64,000 nt of DNA from Isoetes taiwanensis (taxonomy: Eukaryota; Streptophyta; Lycopodiopsida; Isoetales; Isoetaceae): NCBI GenBank assembly GCA_021234155.1, contig JAJEKV010000108.1, forward strand, positions 2,584,676-2,648,675, written 5' to 3'. How positions within the stretch are numbered: position 1 is the stretch's first letter; each line of letters starts with the position of its first letter. The notes beneath the pieces were generated by a model, which had not been told where the DNA came from, made no database searches, and saw only the letters and a program-made list of their open reading frames with translations. The translations under genes and the position numbers were made by a program. Positions 34,801-46,849 of the stretch are shown here, piece after piece.

Positions 34801-34931
34801 ACACTAAATATATTGATCAATAGCATATTCTTGATAGATTTCATTTTTTTCCTTTATCTGAAATTACGAGAAAAGTAGAAATGTTAAATTAATCTGCTGA
34901 TTTTCCCTCATTTTGTCTAAAACATTTACGG
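31877..34931 (+). repeat. Left arm of a large inverted repeat (~3.05 kb)
   Basis: The arm is the reverse complement of 36,183-39,416. Clear anchors are ATAAAGTTTTAGTGTAT (31,891), the AATATATCCATAGCCCAAAG complement near 32,570, CTTCAAAGGCCACGGTAG (about 33,815) and CCACAATTGAAGGGATTTC (about 34,768). The order is the same throughout. Many small indels and substitutions separate the arms. No known protein domain is recognised; a minus-strand frame at 33,284-33,625 (113 aa, hydrophobic) is open only in this arm. Confidence 0.85.
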
Positions 34932-36182
34932 GCTCCCAAATTACGCTGACAGCTGAAACACCATTCTAGTTCTACAATGCTTTGGTCTTTGCCAAAACCC
35001 CCTTTTGTTTTCTTCCTAAGTTTTGCTGCGATTCAAGTTTGACCTGTTTGCTTCAACTCTTGGATATTCACAGGCTGTAGGATTGTTCCTGTGCTTGACC
35101 TTTGGCTTCAAATCAACAAGTGATTCCATATACACACAACATCCCCGGATTATTCACGCCCCTTTTCCATATCACGTCGTCCCAGTCAAGCGTTGTACAA
35201 GAATGCATTTATATTCCAGGTTGGAACTTTAATCAAGCCAAGTAAAATTGAATCATGCCATTACTAACTAAGCTAGAGGCCAGACATCCAAAGAAATCAT
35301 ATGGATTGATAAACAATGAATTGTCCATGTAGAAAGAGAAATAGTTATGTGAGTAACAATATGCTAACACATAATATGAGGTTTTCTTTGTCATCCATTT
35401 ACCAAACTTTATGACTTCGAATAAAGGATCAATACGCTCTATCTTTATGGTAAAATTTTACTTATATTCTATTTGTTTTATTGTGATCAAATTCAACTAC
35501 AATTATTAAGAAGCCTCAAATGAATTCTAGTTTTATTACGGTTTGAAATTACAAAGTTTAGTCTGCAAAGGCGTCCCACTAAGGCCATACAAGAGAAACA
35601 AAATTTTTTGCAACACAAACCATTAACATCCAACATGTAAATTAAATCCCCAACATAACAACCAACACATAACAACCGGTGACATTATGATGAACACACT
35701 ACCATTGACATTAATTAACACAACATTGGGTCAACTGTTTTAGATTTAAAATCCCTTTGGTTTAAGTTGCATATTCACAGGGGGTAGTAGAGGCTGAGCC
35801 TTCATAATTGTATTTTTGCGTCTGAAATCAACACCATATAGTATTATAAGTCTTATAGTATTTTGCGAATCTTGTTGTCTGATCCTGCTTAAAATTTTGT
35901 ATACATACCTGGCGAGGGCTTTATGTACGGTATAGATTAAGGAATAAGGGGCGAATATGCCTATCCAGCGACTCTCGTTGCGGGTCACCCGTGAAATATA
36001 CACTGCAAACAAGAGATTCAGGGATTCAATTTAAATATGTTAATTGGTGTGTGTCATCGATAACAGATATGTATTCATTAAATATGTCGGGCGTATCATC
36101 AAGGCACATACCCCAACTTGGTGAAGGCATTACTTTAACAATAGACTAGTAATGGTGCATTCTTTGAGGCGAGATTCAGGAA
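34932..36182. other. Spacer between the inverted-repeat arms
   Basis: About 1.25 kb of AT-rich sequence with no recognised gene. Near its right end, ACTAGTAATGGTGC (36,145) is the start of the hairpin terminus seen at 10.9 kb, but the hairpin is destroyed (TGCATTCTTTGAGGCGA in place of TGCCCAGCGTTGCTGGGCA). Confidence 0.5.
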
Positions 36183-39100
36183 CTGTAATGTTTTTTAGAC
36201 AAAATGGCGCAGAGAAAATCGTGCGATGTTAATTCATTTCTACTCTTTTCTCGTAATTTACGGCCTGCGAGGAAAAAAATGAGCATTTGAGGCTATGCTA
36301 TTGGATCGTTCATTTAGAGTGTTGGCAAAGTATAACAGAAATCCCTTCAATTGTGGGAGGGGTACAAAGGAAAAAATGAGCGACAAGAATATGCTATTAG
36401 TTCGTTCATTTTAAGGTGTTGGCAAAGTATAGCAAAGAAATCCCTTCAATTGTGGGAGGGGTGATGTACGTGCATTCATCCAAGTTCACATCGAATAATG
36501 TCATTGAGGGCTTTATGTAAATCATCGATTGATTGCTTGTCTTCGAGAGCAGTAATGGCCGAAGACACATCATGCAGTATCATTTTTGTAGGTGCACGTA
36601 AAGCAAAAGCATGATGCTAATTGATACATTGTACGGATGCTTAGCCAAAACAAAAAGCATGATATTAGTTGATACATTTTTTAGATGCAACAGAATATAT
36701 GTCTTGGTTAGAGCTATTAAGGGATTTCGAAGTCGTGTGTGGGATATTAATGTAGCACATTGATATGACATTTTTATTTTGAAAAAGTGGCTTATGTTGG
36801 AACATGTAAAAGTGGCTTATTGGCGAAAATGATGAGTGCAATCTACTCATCACTTTTCAACATTTGATGTTGGACATTATTGATGTTGCTTCCTGCATGA
36901 GTTGGAACAACATTGAATACAAAAGACAAAAGCAAAGGGATGCTGGTGTACTATCTTTTCATCCAAACCTGATTTGTATCCTCCATTGCAAAATCCATTA
37001 GTTTGATGTTGCATTTTCCGTGAGTACATATTGTTTTGGCTTTCCCTCTCACCCTTAGTCAAATAAATGCTCGTATCTTTCTTTTGTTGAATCGTGTGTA
37101 GCATGGCTAATAATATATGAATGCCTTGAATGTTGGCACTCCGTCTATAAAAACAGTAAAATTGCAAAGTTAACTTTTTCTTCAAAGTAAACTTTGACCA
37201 TCGTAAGTTTGTAATCTTTATTTCAATTTAGTACATCGTTTAGCAGGTTATACTTAGAACCACAAATGTCTTTTTACTATGCCACTATATAGATGATAGC
37301 CATTTATTTGCGGTAGGTGTAGTATCATTCATAGCTTCTACCTTGTTGTGCATATATCCATCGTCTTCTTTGCTCTCTCAATGTCTCCATGGTATCCATA
37401 ATGACATCATATTTAGCTAATAAAGGTCCTCTTAAAATTTTAAGTTACTCTTGTGGCCTTGAAGAGAATGTTTTTGCTTCATGGGTTTTAAACCATGGTC
37501 TTGACATAGTTAAAGGAGGAAAGAGAGCCGGCATAAGCAAAAGAACCATCAATCAATAATCAAGCCAATCCAAGCACGGAGGGGCGGATGCTCGGCGACG
37601 CTTGGTACGTATAATGCATTCTACCCACATTCAAAATGGTGTGTTCTCACGAAGCTTTTTCTTGAAGTCACCGGTGTTCTTTAAAAATTGGAGTTCGCTT
37701 CACGGGTGCGGTATCTTCATCGTTGCTAGCCCTACATGTATGTGGCCTTGTCCTTATCTCTTTCGGCATCTATATCATGTTCTTCCATAACTCATCTTAA
37801 TGATCAACATAATGCTATTTGGCGAAGAAATTGCCACATCTTTGTAACATTTGCATCTTACCTTTGCAACATTTGACCCGCGCTATTATATGGATTGAGG
37901 AGGAAGCCACAAAAGCTTTGAAGGTATTTAACCTTTGATAAATACATATCTTGCAAAAGCATTCGGGGGTGTATAGAAGCCATTAGCCGACAAAACCAAT
38001 GGGCAAATCTTGCTACTTGGTGTGGTATAAATCTAAACCACCTGAATGCAATATTTGGCTCTGGAATGCTTTTCAATAATCTGGCGTAGCTGACATGGGA
38101 ATATGTAAACATTTGGAGAATTACTCACGACTTACGACAGCGTGGAAGTATCGGTAATAAAAGGCTGATTTATATTGATTTTAGCATCTCCGGAACTTCA
38201 TTATCTGAGCCGGGGCCTCCATGGATGCGCTTATTCTAGAAGTAAGAAGAGTGGGGATCGCATTTGGATGCTAACTTTAATGTTAAAGGAAACCAAAAAG
38301 CATGAATGAAACAAAATGAAACTACCATGCACAATAGCTACATTTAACGCCTTTTGAGCCTCCAGCAACAAATGAAATAATTTCTTCATTAGAGATGCCA
38401 CAACAAACTTATCACGTGTTGCTTATTTTAACCACTAACTCTTGCGCTTGTCGCGGAAGGAAAGAATTTCACAGTGCGCATTGGTCGGTTATGCGGAGTA
38501 AAGGTTCTTAGCTGCTCACGACTGGGGTTCAAATCGTAGCTAAGAAAACAAGCTAACTACATTGAGTCGGTTATGCGAGTAAGGTTCTTAAGCGGCTCGC
38601 TGGGGATTCAAATAGCTAAGGCAAGCTATAAGCGACCAAGCTTCCCACAGCTCACCGGTTTTACAATGGCAGACGCAAGAACACCCACCACGGTTACGCT
38701 TGTGGCTACCAATATATCCATAGCCCAAAGGCTTAGGCTCAGCGTGCTTTGCTTACCCTTCCTTTCAGCGGGATGATTTTAAAATTCCTAACTCGCGTGT
38801 CCACGAGAAGAATAGATAATCAGAGTTTCTGCTGGTGATTAGCATTACAAGTTATACCCGAGATCACGACGCATAGATTAGCCCGAAGACACCCTTTCAT
38901 GAAAACTGACGCGGCCTTTATTGCCGAAGAAACTCACACTTTGTCCGAAGAAACCCTAAAAGGCGTGCTTGAGGGCGGAGCAGCGCTGGGCATACATCAA
39001 TGAGGCCAATAGCATTCCCAAAATATTACTGTGGCACGGAAGATTTGGCGTATCTGTTGCTATAGTTCGATGCGGGTAGAAGGCCAGCATTTCGAGGCGT

Positions 39101-39416
39101 TCAAACCTCTCCGCCTTTCAAACCCAGAAAAATAAGCAAAATCTTCCGCAGCTGTAATTCGGTAGATGCAAATTAGAGCCGCTGCCATGGCAGCCTGCTC
39201 GGCTGACGCTACATCACCATATCACATGACCTTTACTGCTCCAAGCGTAAACCAGGGCCATACCCAGCGCCATGACCTTTTTTTCTTAAAAGCAATGTGG
39301 CCGGATGTTGAGAAATAAATGTGGGGCGTCGATCCTAGAGGCGTGATGAAATCACGGAGCGTCGAAAGTTTTAGGGTTTTATACGACATACACTAAAACT
39401 TTATAATAAAGAATTC
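36183..39416 (-). repeat. Right arm of the large inverted repeat (~3.23 kb)
   Basis: Reverse-complement partner of 31,877-34,931. It contains a local duplication of about 100 bp absent from the left arm: AAATGAGC....AATCCCTTCAATTGTGGGAGGGGT occurs at about 36,277-36,363 and 36,374-36,463. It has more GCGG-type words and fewer CAG/CTG words than the matching left-arm positions, the same kind of change seen in unit B of the tandem duplication. Confidence 0.85.
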
Positions 39417-41395
39417 CGAGGATATGGTGTGGCTCTTGTTTCCATATAAAGTGGATAAGGTTTAGTTAATATATAGATATTGTTGGAATATGCATTTCAA
39501 AAGAAGTCCTAAATGTTTTATCATTTCAGCCGAGATATGGTTGTTTACATTACAAATATACAACGCATGAGCCCATTATGTTGTAAATTCAAAACAAACA
39601 TTCCCTCTGCTCTATTTCTGCATAACTACGGTGCGGAACATGTGGGCGATTATTTCCAAAACACAGGTTTCAATTTTTTGCAAAAAGTCAACTTGATACC
39701 TGCGGTAAGTCGCGATGCTGATAAAGAAGTGGAAGTGTGTGCGTGCGTCTTTTCTTCAGTTTGTTTGCCAAAACAAAGGAATAGCGAGATAGGATAATAT
39801 CAAAGTATGGGCAGAAACTAATAAGGGTTGAAACCGGCGGATCTAATATTACATCCAGAGCGACCCATCTCTCCACTAACTTTGCAATGAAGATTCGAGC
39901 CAGTGACCAATGTGGAAATGCTTCACAACATAGTAGCAACGTACATGCATTATAGCCCTCTGAGAGAAGATGCGAGAAACTTATAAATTAGCCCAAAATG
40001 TGGGCCATATGAAGAATATGAAATTATAAGCTCTAGAATGCTGTAAATGCAATGCACGAAAGACCTATCTTCTACTTGAATATCAAATGTGTCCAAAGTT
40101 AATATCATAACCATTACCGAACTGCAAGCATGTCTCGGGTTATTGGATTTTCTGACTAAAATTATGTTGATCTCTTCATTTACGCTGTCTACACTTATGG
40201 ATTGATCCATGAATGGTCTCCATGAACAATATTTCAAATAATGCGCAGATTAGGAAGGAGCTATGCTTCCAAAGTCAACATCCTCTTAGTACATCCTAAG
40301 TACGTAACAGCGGTAAAATTTAAGTTCTCGAAGCACCCAAATAATATATAGAAAAGCATCAAGGATTTGTCAGCGCCAATAGCCGTGCCAAAGAGTACAA
40401 TGGGAAAATACCATGAACAACCATGAGCAGTTCTGAGAATTAAGAATTATTATTAGGTATGCATGTAAAGAATGCACAATAAAAGAGCTGCGTATCTATG
40501 CACAACACTTTAACCCGAGGCATCTATTTATAACCACATTTTTCAATAATAGTTAGATTTTATGTAAGCTAGCGAGAATTTGAACTATCACTTCACACAC
40601 ACGTAATGTTAGTACCTTGTGATAAACTCTTGCTTAGGAGTCTCTAATTACATCAAAGAAACTGATGTATTTATAGAGTAATGAGATCCCAACGTATCGC
40701 ATAATTTGGTGTATGGTATGCACAACAATACATCTGAGTAAAATCTACATCATAATAGAGTTGATTTTTATTACAGCGATACAATGCATAGTAAGAAGCC
40801 ACCATGCTAGAAATTTAAATGGCTAGAAGAAGTATCGGTTGCTATTTACCGATGCATCAAGGGGAGTAGCTACGTATAAAGTTGTCATAGAAGGAATTTA
40901 TCCTTGGAATATTGAATTTGTTATTGCGTCACAGGTCGATCCAACAATGCATCAAATTAAATGCAACCACGTTCCTCTTCAATTTAATTAATCCTAGATG
41001 CACGAGGGCAAAGATCAAAATTAATCCTAGCTTAGCGGTAAGGATAAATTGAATCAAGAAAGAGATAATGTCTCTAGAGTATGTAAATGCAGGGTATTGT
41101 TTCCAGGATCTGCATATTTTTGCATCAAAGAGCAATAGCCAACGTGAAGAGGCAAAGTGCATATCAGGTCTACAATTTTCCATTACGGTCTATACCATAT
41201 CACAGCTCCCCTATCAACCCCAATCCTTGAATCAAATCACCTAAGACATGCAAATAAGGCACCTCTCAGTTTATGTTCTCTTTAGAATCACGAACCGTTT
41301 CCTTTTATATGCATTGTCCAAAACTTTATGCTTTGAGAATGTCTAAGGCTTTGTAATGTCGGTTTCCCTCTCCATGCTAGAGATGGAAACACAAA
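39417..41395. other. Non-coding stretch, nothing recognised
   Basis: No convincing exon or repeat. A 95-residue minus-strand frame at 39,950-40,237 has no recognisable motif. Confidence 0.4.
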
Positions 41396-41640
41396 CTACC
41401 GAGAAACAATACTTGCATCTCGGTAAAGATTATCATACTGATTTCCAAGAACTTCCCCTTGTACATACTCACGCTCGTGCTCGTGATCATGATTATGGTC
41501 ATATCTGTGATCATAATCGTTATGAGCATGACTATGTCCAGCATGCTCAGTCTCACCATGATCGTGCTTGTGTCCATGCTCATGCCCCAAAATAGCCATC
41601 ATTACAATATTTACAACCAAGCCAAATGTGGCAGAGGTAT
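41396..41640 (-). pseudogene. MTP1-like zinc transporter fragment (TM segment and His-rich loop)
   Basis: The minus strand reads [20 protein letters not shown] and continues as an H/D/E-rich stretch ([20 protein letters not shown]). In plant MTP1-type cation diffusion facilitators (vacuolar Zn/H+ antiporters), the fourth membrane segment AFGLVVNIIM...LGHDHGH runs directly into a cytosolic His-rich loop. Order and residues fit. The fragment lacks the rest of the transporter: a stop follows within 35 codons after the loop, and no other membrane segment is found nearby. The CAT/GAT microsatellite nature of the loop may have let it expand. It is a fragment, not a functional gene. Confidence 0.5.
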
Positions 41641-41671
41641 TGTCTCAGCGTTTCTCTTCAGCTTCTCAAGA

Positions 41672-41850
41672 TAGCGTAATTCAGGGATTGACTATGGAGG
41701 ATGGTTCTCAAGAAGTATGTAATCTGTATGTCGATGATACATTTCTCTTTTTAGTGGCTGAGGATGATAATCTTCAGAATGCTAAGCTTTTGCTGGACTT
41801 TCTCCACATCGGGGTTCTTGTTAAGGTGGCTAAAATTGCTGCCTTTATGG
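41672..41850 (+). mobile_element. LINE reverse-transcriptase fragment (YVDD box)
   Basis: The plus strand encodes QEVCNLYVDDTFLFLVAEDD and NLQNAKLLLDF, the palm-domain YxDD region of a plant LINE reverse transcriptase followed by the usual helix. It is a different lineage from the LINE at 19 kb. The frame degenerates after LLLDFLHIG. It abuts the MTP1-like fragment, which runs the other way. Confidence 0.65.
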
Positions 41851-41950
41851 ACCTTGGGACATGGATGTTCCTCCACATGTTTTATGAGTACCAGTGAAAA
41901 GTGCTTCCTCAAGGATAGGCCACTAAACTCTTGGGCATTCCTATAGGTAT

Positions 41951-42820
41951 GGCTATTTTGCTACATATTCTAAACGAGGTGCACCTTGGACTACCACAAT
42001 CGTCGGATCTGTCAATCCTATGGCCCAGTATGTTGGAACTACTTGGCATATGGTTTTGATTATGCTCAATTATGATTAGGGGCGCCTATGATTTTAAGAT
42101 GTGAATCACGAGAGTTTGCCTAAAGGTTTTTGATGGTATATGCTCGAGCCTCTATCACAGGGGATTGAACCTCTCTACCAAAATAACTCAAAGTCCTATC
42201 GACTACTTTAACCAATCCTAACGTTGAGCTAATGTGATTATTTTTTATCTTAAAATCTATGATTTTTTATAATAACCCATTGAATTGTTTTAGGGATATG
42301 GTCTATGGTTTCAAGAATTATATATCTATATCAAATCCCCACGGAACCCCCACAGCTATTTTGCACATATTCTAAGCGAGGTGCACCTTGGACTACCGCG
42401 ATTAAAATTAGGATCTTGTCAATCCTATGGCCAGTTGTATGTTGGAGTACTTGACACCTCTCGTTTTAGATTATGCTCAATTATGATTAGGGGCCGCCTA
42501 TGATTTTAAGATGTCGAATCACGAGAGTTTGCCTAAAAGGTTTTGATGAAAAGTTATATCGAGCCTCTATCACGGTTTGGCTTAAGCTTTTAGAATATGA
42601 AATCACGAGTTGAACCTCTACCAAAAATAACTCAATGTCCTAATGCGACTACTTTAATAATCCTAACCGCATTGAGCTAATGTGACTATTTTTATCTTCG
42701 CGTCTGGACATAATGTCGTAACCCATTGAATTGTTTTAGGGATCATGATGCCGCTTCGGTTTCAAAAGAATTATATCATATCAAGAATCACAGGACCCCT
42801 GTTATTTTGCTACATATACA
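41951..42820. repeat. ~0.4-kb tandem duplication
   Basis: TATTTTGCTACATATTCTAAACGAGGTGCACCTTGG (41,951) recurs at about 42,357, and TATTTTGCTACATAT starts again at about 42,797. The two full units share TTATGATTAGGGG.CGCCTATGATT, AATCACGAGAGTTTGCCTAAA and AACCCATTGAATTGTTTTAGGG in order, with many small differences. Confidence 0.8.
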
Positions 42821-44280
42821 TATCTCGCCCGGATGCATAGGATGTTATAGTAAGGTTCTATGTGTGTTGGTGGATTCCTACGGATCGTCATGCCTTTGTC
42901 TTCTTTGTACATCCATTGACTCAGCGGCGTTTGGAGGTTTCTTTGGTATTCTCCGCGAGTTGGGCCACATTATGTTAAGTCACGATACAAATGCCATCGC
43001 GATGAGGTGAGTTTGTGCCCTTTGGATTTCATCTAGGCGTTGAATGTGTTGATTTGTGGCTAGATGTAGCCATAGATTGAAAGAGTGCAATAAATGCTAC
43101 ATTATCGGTGCTTAAATAGCGTTAATGATTTTTGAGGGCGTGGCATGGGATTGGGGCCTTGGAAAAAGAATTTACAAAGGAAATAAAAACTTGAAAGAAA
43201 AAGGCACCAAATGATGGGAATGGGCCCTTGAGTGGGGCGTTTCATCAAGAACATCGATTAGCCTATGAGGTGGCAATACAATATATACTTTTTTGGCAAT
43301 GAATTAACGGATGAACCAATGTCTCTAGGGATGCCTCACATGTGGCGGCAAGTTTTGCGGACGTCAAGAAGAAGCCCGTTCAAGGCAGCTCACGGTCTAC
43401 AGGCGCTCCAACGGTTAGGGGGCGTAGAGCTCAAACATATCAAATTACCAGAATTTAGTTCATGTGAATCGTTTTAATCTACATGTGAAGTCTCTAAAGC
43501 GGAATGCTAATTTGCTCCGGACTATGCGAGTTAGTAGACAGAAATGGACTCACTTTGTTAATCCAACATGGGGTTATGATTGCCAAGTTTTTGGTTAGCG
43601 GCCATTCATTCCGGATCTGCCTTGCGGCCCGATAGTCGTTACGCGGTTTTGGCCTTTTGATCGTCCTTCCTTAGTCAAGTTGTTACACCCATTCGGTTTT
43701 ATTGCACGATCCATCCCTTCATTTTAGTGAGCCGGCTACTAGAAAAATGAAAATACAGAATGGTGGCGATTCAAGATCGAATTACGAAATTGGAAGCCAT
43801 AGTACATCATTCAACGGTAGTTCGTTTTATAAGATCTTGGTATTCAACAACTAGTTTTGTTTTCAGGGGATTACGTTGTATCTTTGGTATTAGGATTTTT
43901 GGTGGAAGATAATCCAATACTTTTCATAGATTTTTAGAGAATAGCATATGCAGTATCAAGATCTTCCAGCACTCACGGCTATTGCGAAGCGCCCTCCGGC
44001 GGCAATGGTACCGGTACAAGTGAGTGGGCGGAAGTTTGTACCACGTGCATGCATGAAGAAGGCGCACTATGTGGCATTCACGATGGAGGTTCACGCCTCT
44101 AGCTTAGCTACTTTCGAATGACATGTATGTCTTCAGTGTATGTCGGCAGAAAATGGGCGTCGCCAGGAACCTCTTTTTGTCATTTTGCTTTTTATATCGA
44201 GCCTTCTCTTTGCCAAGCATAGACTGAAATCTTATATTATAAAGTTTTAAGCATTATGTCTTTACATCAAACCTAATTTA
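42821..44280. other. No recognised gene
   Basis: A plus-strand frame at about 42,890-43,010 (SAAFGGFFGILRELGHIM) faintly recalls the RNase H region after LINE RTs, but key residues are not convincing. Otherwise nothing is recognised. Confidence 0.3.
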
Positions 44281-44339
44281 GATAGTTGAGATCGTCGATA
44301 GCATTTGAAGGCAGTTGCTCGCGCAACCACCGCATGATT

Positions 44340-45050
44340 AGCCATGCTCCTGATCTCTTAGAGGAAAATGGCGAGAGAAAGGAGCAAAGTGAGAGCAAAA
44401 GGCAGGGCAAAGGAAAGGCGGAGAAGGAAAAAGGAAAGGGGAAAAAGAGCGCGAAAAAGGGGAAAGAAAGAAAGGAGAAAAGGGAAGGAGAAAAAAGGGC
44501 ATGAGAAAGGAAAGGTGAGGACAAAATAAGGGGGAAAGAAAGGGGAAAGGAGGAAAAGGAAGAAAAAAGGAACCTTGAAAAAATGTGAAGGCGAAGGGGC
44601 GGAGGAAAAGGAAGATTAAGAATGGTGGAAGAGGGAAAAAAAGGGCATGGAAAAATAGAAAGGGGAAGGAAAAAGGAAAAAGGAGGCGAAAAAAAGGGAA
44701 AAGCGGCCTTGCGAGAAGAGGGAAATGAGGGAGGAAGGAGAAAGTGGCCGCGAGAGGAAAAGGACGAGGAAAGGGAAAAAGAAAGGGGAAAAAGGGTGGA
44801 AAAGGAAAAGAGGGAAAGAAAACTGAGAGAACAGAAAACATGGACATCCATTCCTTCCATCCTTCCTTCCTCCATCCACCCTCTTCCTTTCCTTTCCTTC
44901 CCTCCATCCTCCATCCATCCATCCATCCATTCTTCCTTCCGTCCACTGTCCTCCGTCCTTCCATTCCTTCCATCCATCCATTTCCTTTCCATCCTTTCCT
45001 TCCATTCCTTCCTTTCCTTTTCCTTTCCTTTCCTTCCGCGCTTCCATTTC
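44340..45050. repeat. Long polypurine tract (~490 bp) joined to a pyrimidine-rich CCATCCTTCC tract (~200 bp)
   Basis: From about 44,360 to 44,830 the plus strand is almost entirely A and G (GGAAAGG, GAAAAAGG words). After a short GAACAGAAAACATGGACATC hinge it flips to a T/C strand with CCATCCATCC and CCTTCC tetranucleotides up to about 45,040. Long open frames across it on both strands, up to 274 codons, are low-complexity by-products. Such tracts can form triplex (H-DNA) structures. Confidence 0.9.
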
Positions 45051-46200
45051 TCGGCGCGTCGCGCACTCATCAGGCTCCGGGTCGTTTCAAATTTCAAAGT
45101 CGTCGGTCGTCGGGTTCAAATTCAGATCGTGGTCGAACCAGTGATCGGCTGGATCAACCACGGTCCTTTGGATACACAATTCAAATCTAATCTCTAGTCT
45201 ACGAGATTGCTTGCACTTCACAATTCGGCTTCAACAATCCAGTTCCTTTAAAACATCCTGAGTTCATGCGCCTCTCCTCAGATCTTGGCTATCGGCTGAT
45301 GCGGGTTATGCCTCTATCCCTAGAAATGCGTAACCTAATCTCACACATCCGTCCCTCTCTCTGTCACTGTGAATCGCAGCGAGGATTGACTTCAAGGGCC
45401 CGTTCGCCCGCAGTCTGTGATATAAGGATTGATCAGCTTTCATGGCTGCCGTAGCCCTTGGTAGTCTCCTCCCCGCAAAGAAGGGAAAAACATTTATAGG
45501 CATTATAAATAAAGGGTGACATAAAAAAAAATGCCTTCCTTGGAAGGGCAAAGAATATCGACAGCAAAATAAGAACATTTGGAAAAACCTTAAAATTCTA
45601 TTTAATATCAATATTAAATATATACAAGAAACTTATCAGCGTGACCAGGCCGCGCAACGTTCTCTTCCCCAACTTCGTCTATATACATGCTAGAGCGTGC
45701 ATAATTTGAACCTTCACTTTGTTGCATTGTGTTCGATTAGTGCGCGCATGAGTGAAGATGACCATAGCGACTTCGTTCTGAAGATGTTTTGCAAGGCGGA
45801 AATCAACGCAAAAGGCTTGAGTCTTTCTTAGCGGAAGCAAGAGGCGCCATAGCGGAAGCTCCAATATTTTGGATCTTGGGAGATGGCTGATGGATTGGGC
45901 ATGGCCGGACCGATGGTTGCACACCTTGGTAGAAACGGTAGCGAGGATGCATGCGCCATCTGCGTAAACCTTATCTTAATCCGGTACGATATCGCAAAAT
46001 TTTCCATAGAAGTGTTAGCACAAAAAGCTGGCAGGTGTCGAATTTTTTAGTAGGGACATCAATGGTAAATATGCCAAAAGAGTCGTCCTCCAATAATTTA
46101 TATATGTTAAGATAGATCTATATTTTATTGTAAAAAAACAGAAATTCTATATTACAAAGCCAATTTGAAAGCAAAGGAGAGTTGGAAAAGGGGGAGAGGA
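45051..46200. other. Interspersed repeat copy at ~45,628-45,800; otherwise nothing recognised
   Basis: ACAAGAAACTTATCAGCG...CATGCTAGAGCGTGCATAATTTGAACC matches the repeat at 6,639-6,800, with GC-rich words altered. No gene is supported in the remainder. Confidence 0.5.
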
Positions 46201-46204
46201 AAAT

Positions 46205-46570
46205 TTGAAAGGCAGGAAGATGAGGAAGGAAGCCGAATGTTGTAAATTTCTGTTTATTCAAGCGGCATGCACCTTCCGATGTGACGTACAAATATCAGTC
46301 CTATCAAATTCGATGCAGCAATCAAATTCTCGCGACTATGGCAAAATGATTTTAGTGATTCCGGCCTCTACAATGGAATGTGAAAGGGGTTTCTCAAGAA
46401 TTGATTTGCATCGAACATCGTGAAATGGAATTGAGCTTTTTAAAAGCTTAGATTTGTTAATGTTCATGTCATTAAATGGTTCGAAGAACATGGAAGAAAT
46501 AGATTGGTCATCTATTTACAAGGAATGGATGAATCGAAGGATAGATGTATTGGGAAATTGTAGAAAGTTG
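46205..46570 (+). pseudogene. hAT transposase C-terminal dimerisation fragment
   Basis: The plus strand encodes MILVIPASTMECERGFSRID. In hAT transposases, the C-terminal dimerisation region carries an IPVSTAECERSFS motif followed by a short helix. After a stop, the same direction continues with fragments such as LDLLMFMSLNGSKNMEE, matching the DLM...LNGP segment seen after this motif in zinc-finger/hAT-derived proteins. The N-terminal catalytic part is not visible. It is a fossil fragment, lying just beyond the 3' end of the minus-strand copia element. Confidence 0.65.
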
Positions 46571-46849
46571 TTTGGTGTTTGATCTTTAAAGTTAACTTTA
46601 CCTTGTCTTGTTTAGTACTCTAAAATCTTGAACTCATGCATATAAGCTTTGTTTTTCTATAAATTGTGCTGATAGATAGATGTTACTTTATTATGAATTT
46701 TGTGGTAAATAGAGGTTTACATTTGTGCTATGAAATAAAAGGGCTGATAAAGTTTAACCTTCCCAAAAGGGCAACTCAAAATATGCCCTTAGAAAAAAGT
46801 AGGGTCTACCCTTATAAGTTTGAACCCTAAAACATTTGCGTATGCGTCA

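Noticed and set aside
41356-41595. His-rich frame on the plus strand
   Set aside because: It is the antisense shadow of the minus-strand segment that matches MTP1 better.
44273-45197. Open frames of up to 274 codons on both strands
   Set aside because: They are produced by the purine/pyrimidine-rich tract (runs of Lys/Glu/Gly or Phe/Pro/Ser) and have no domain structure.
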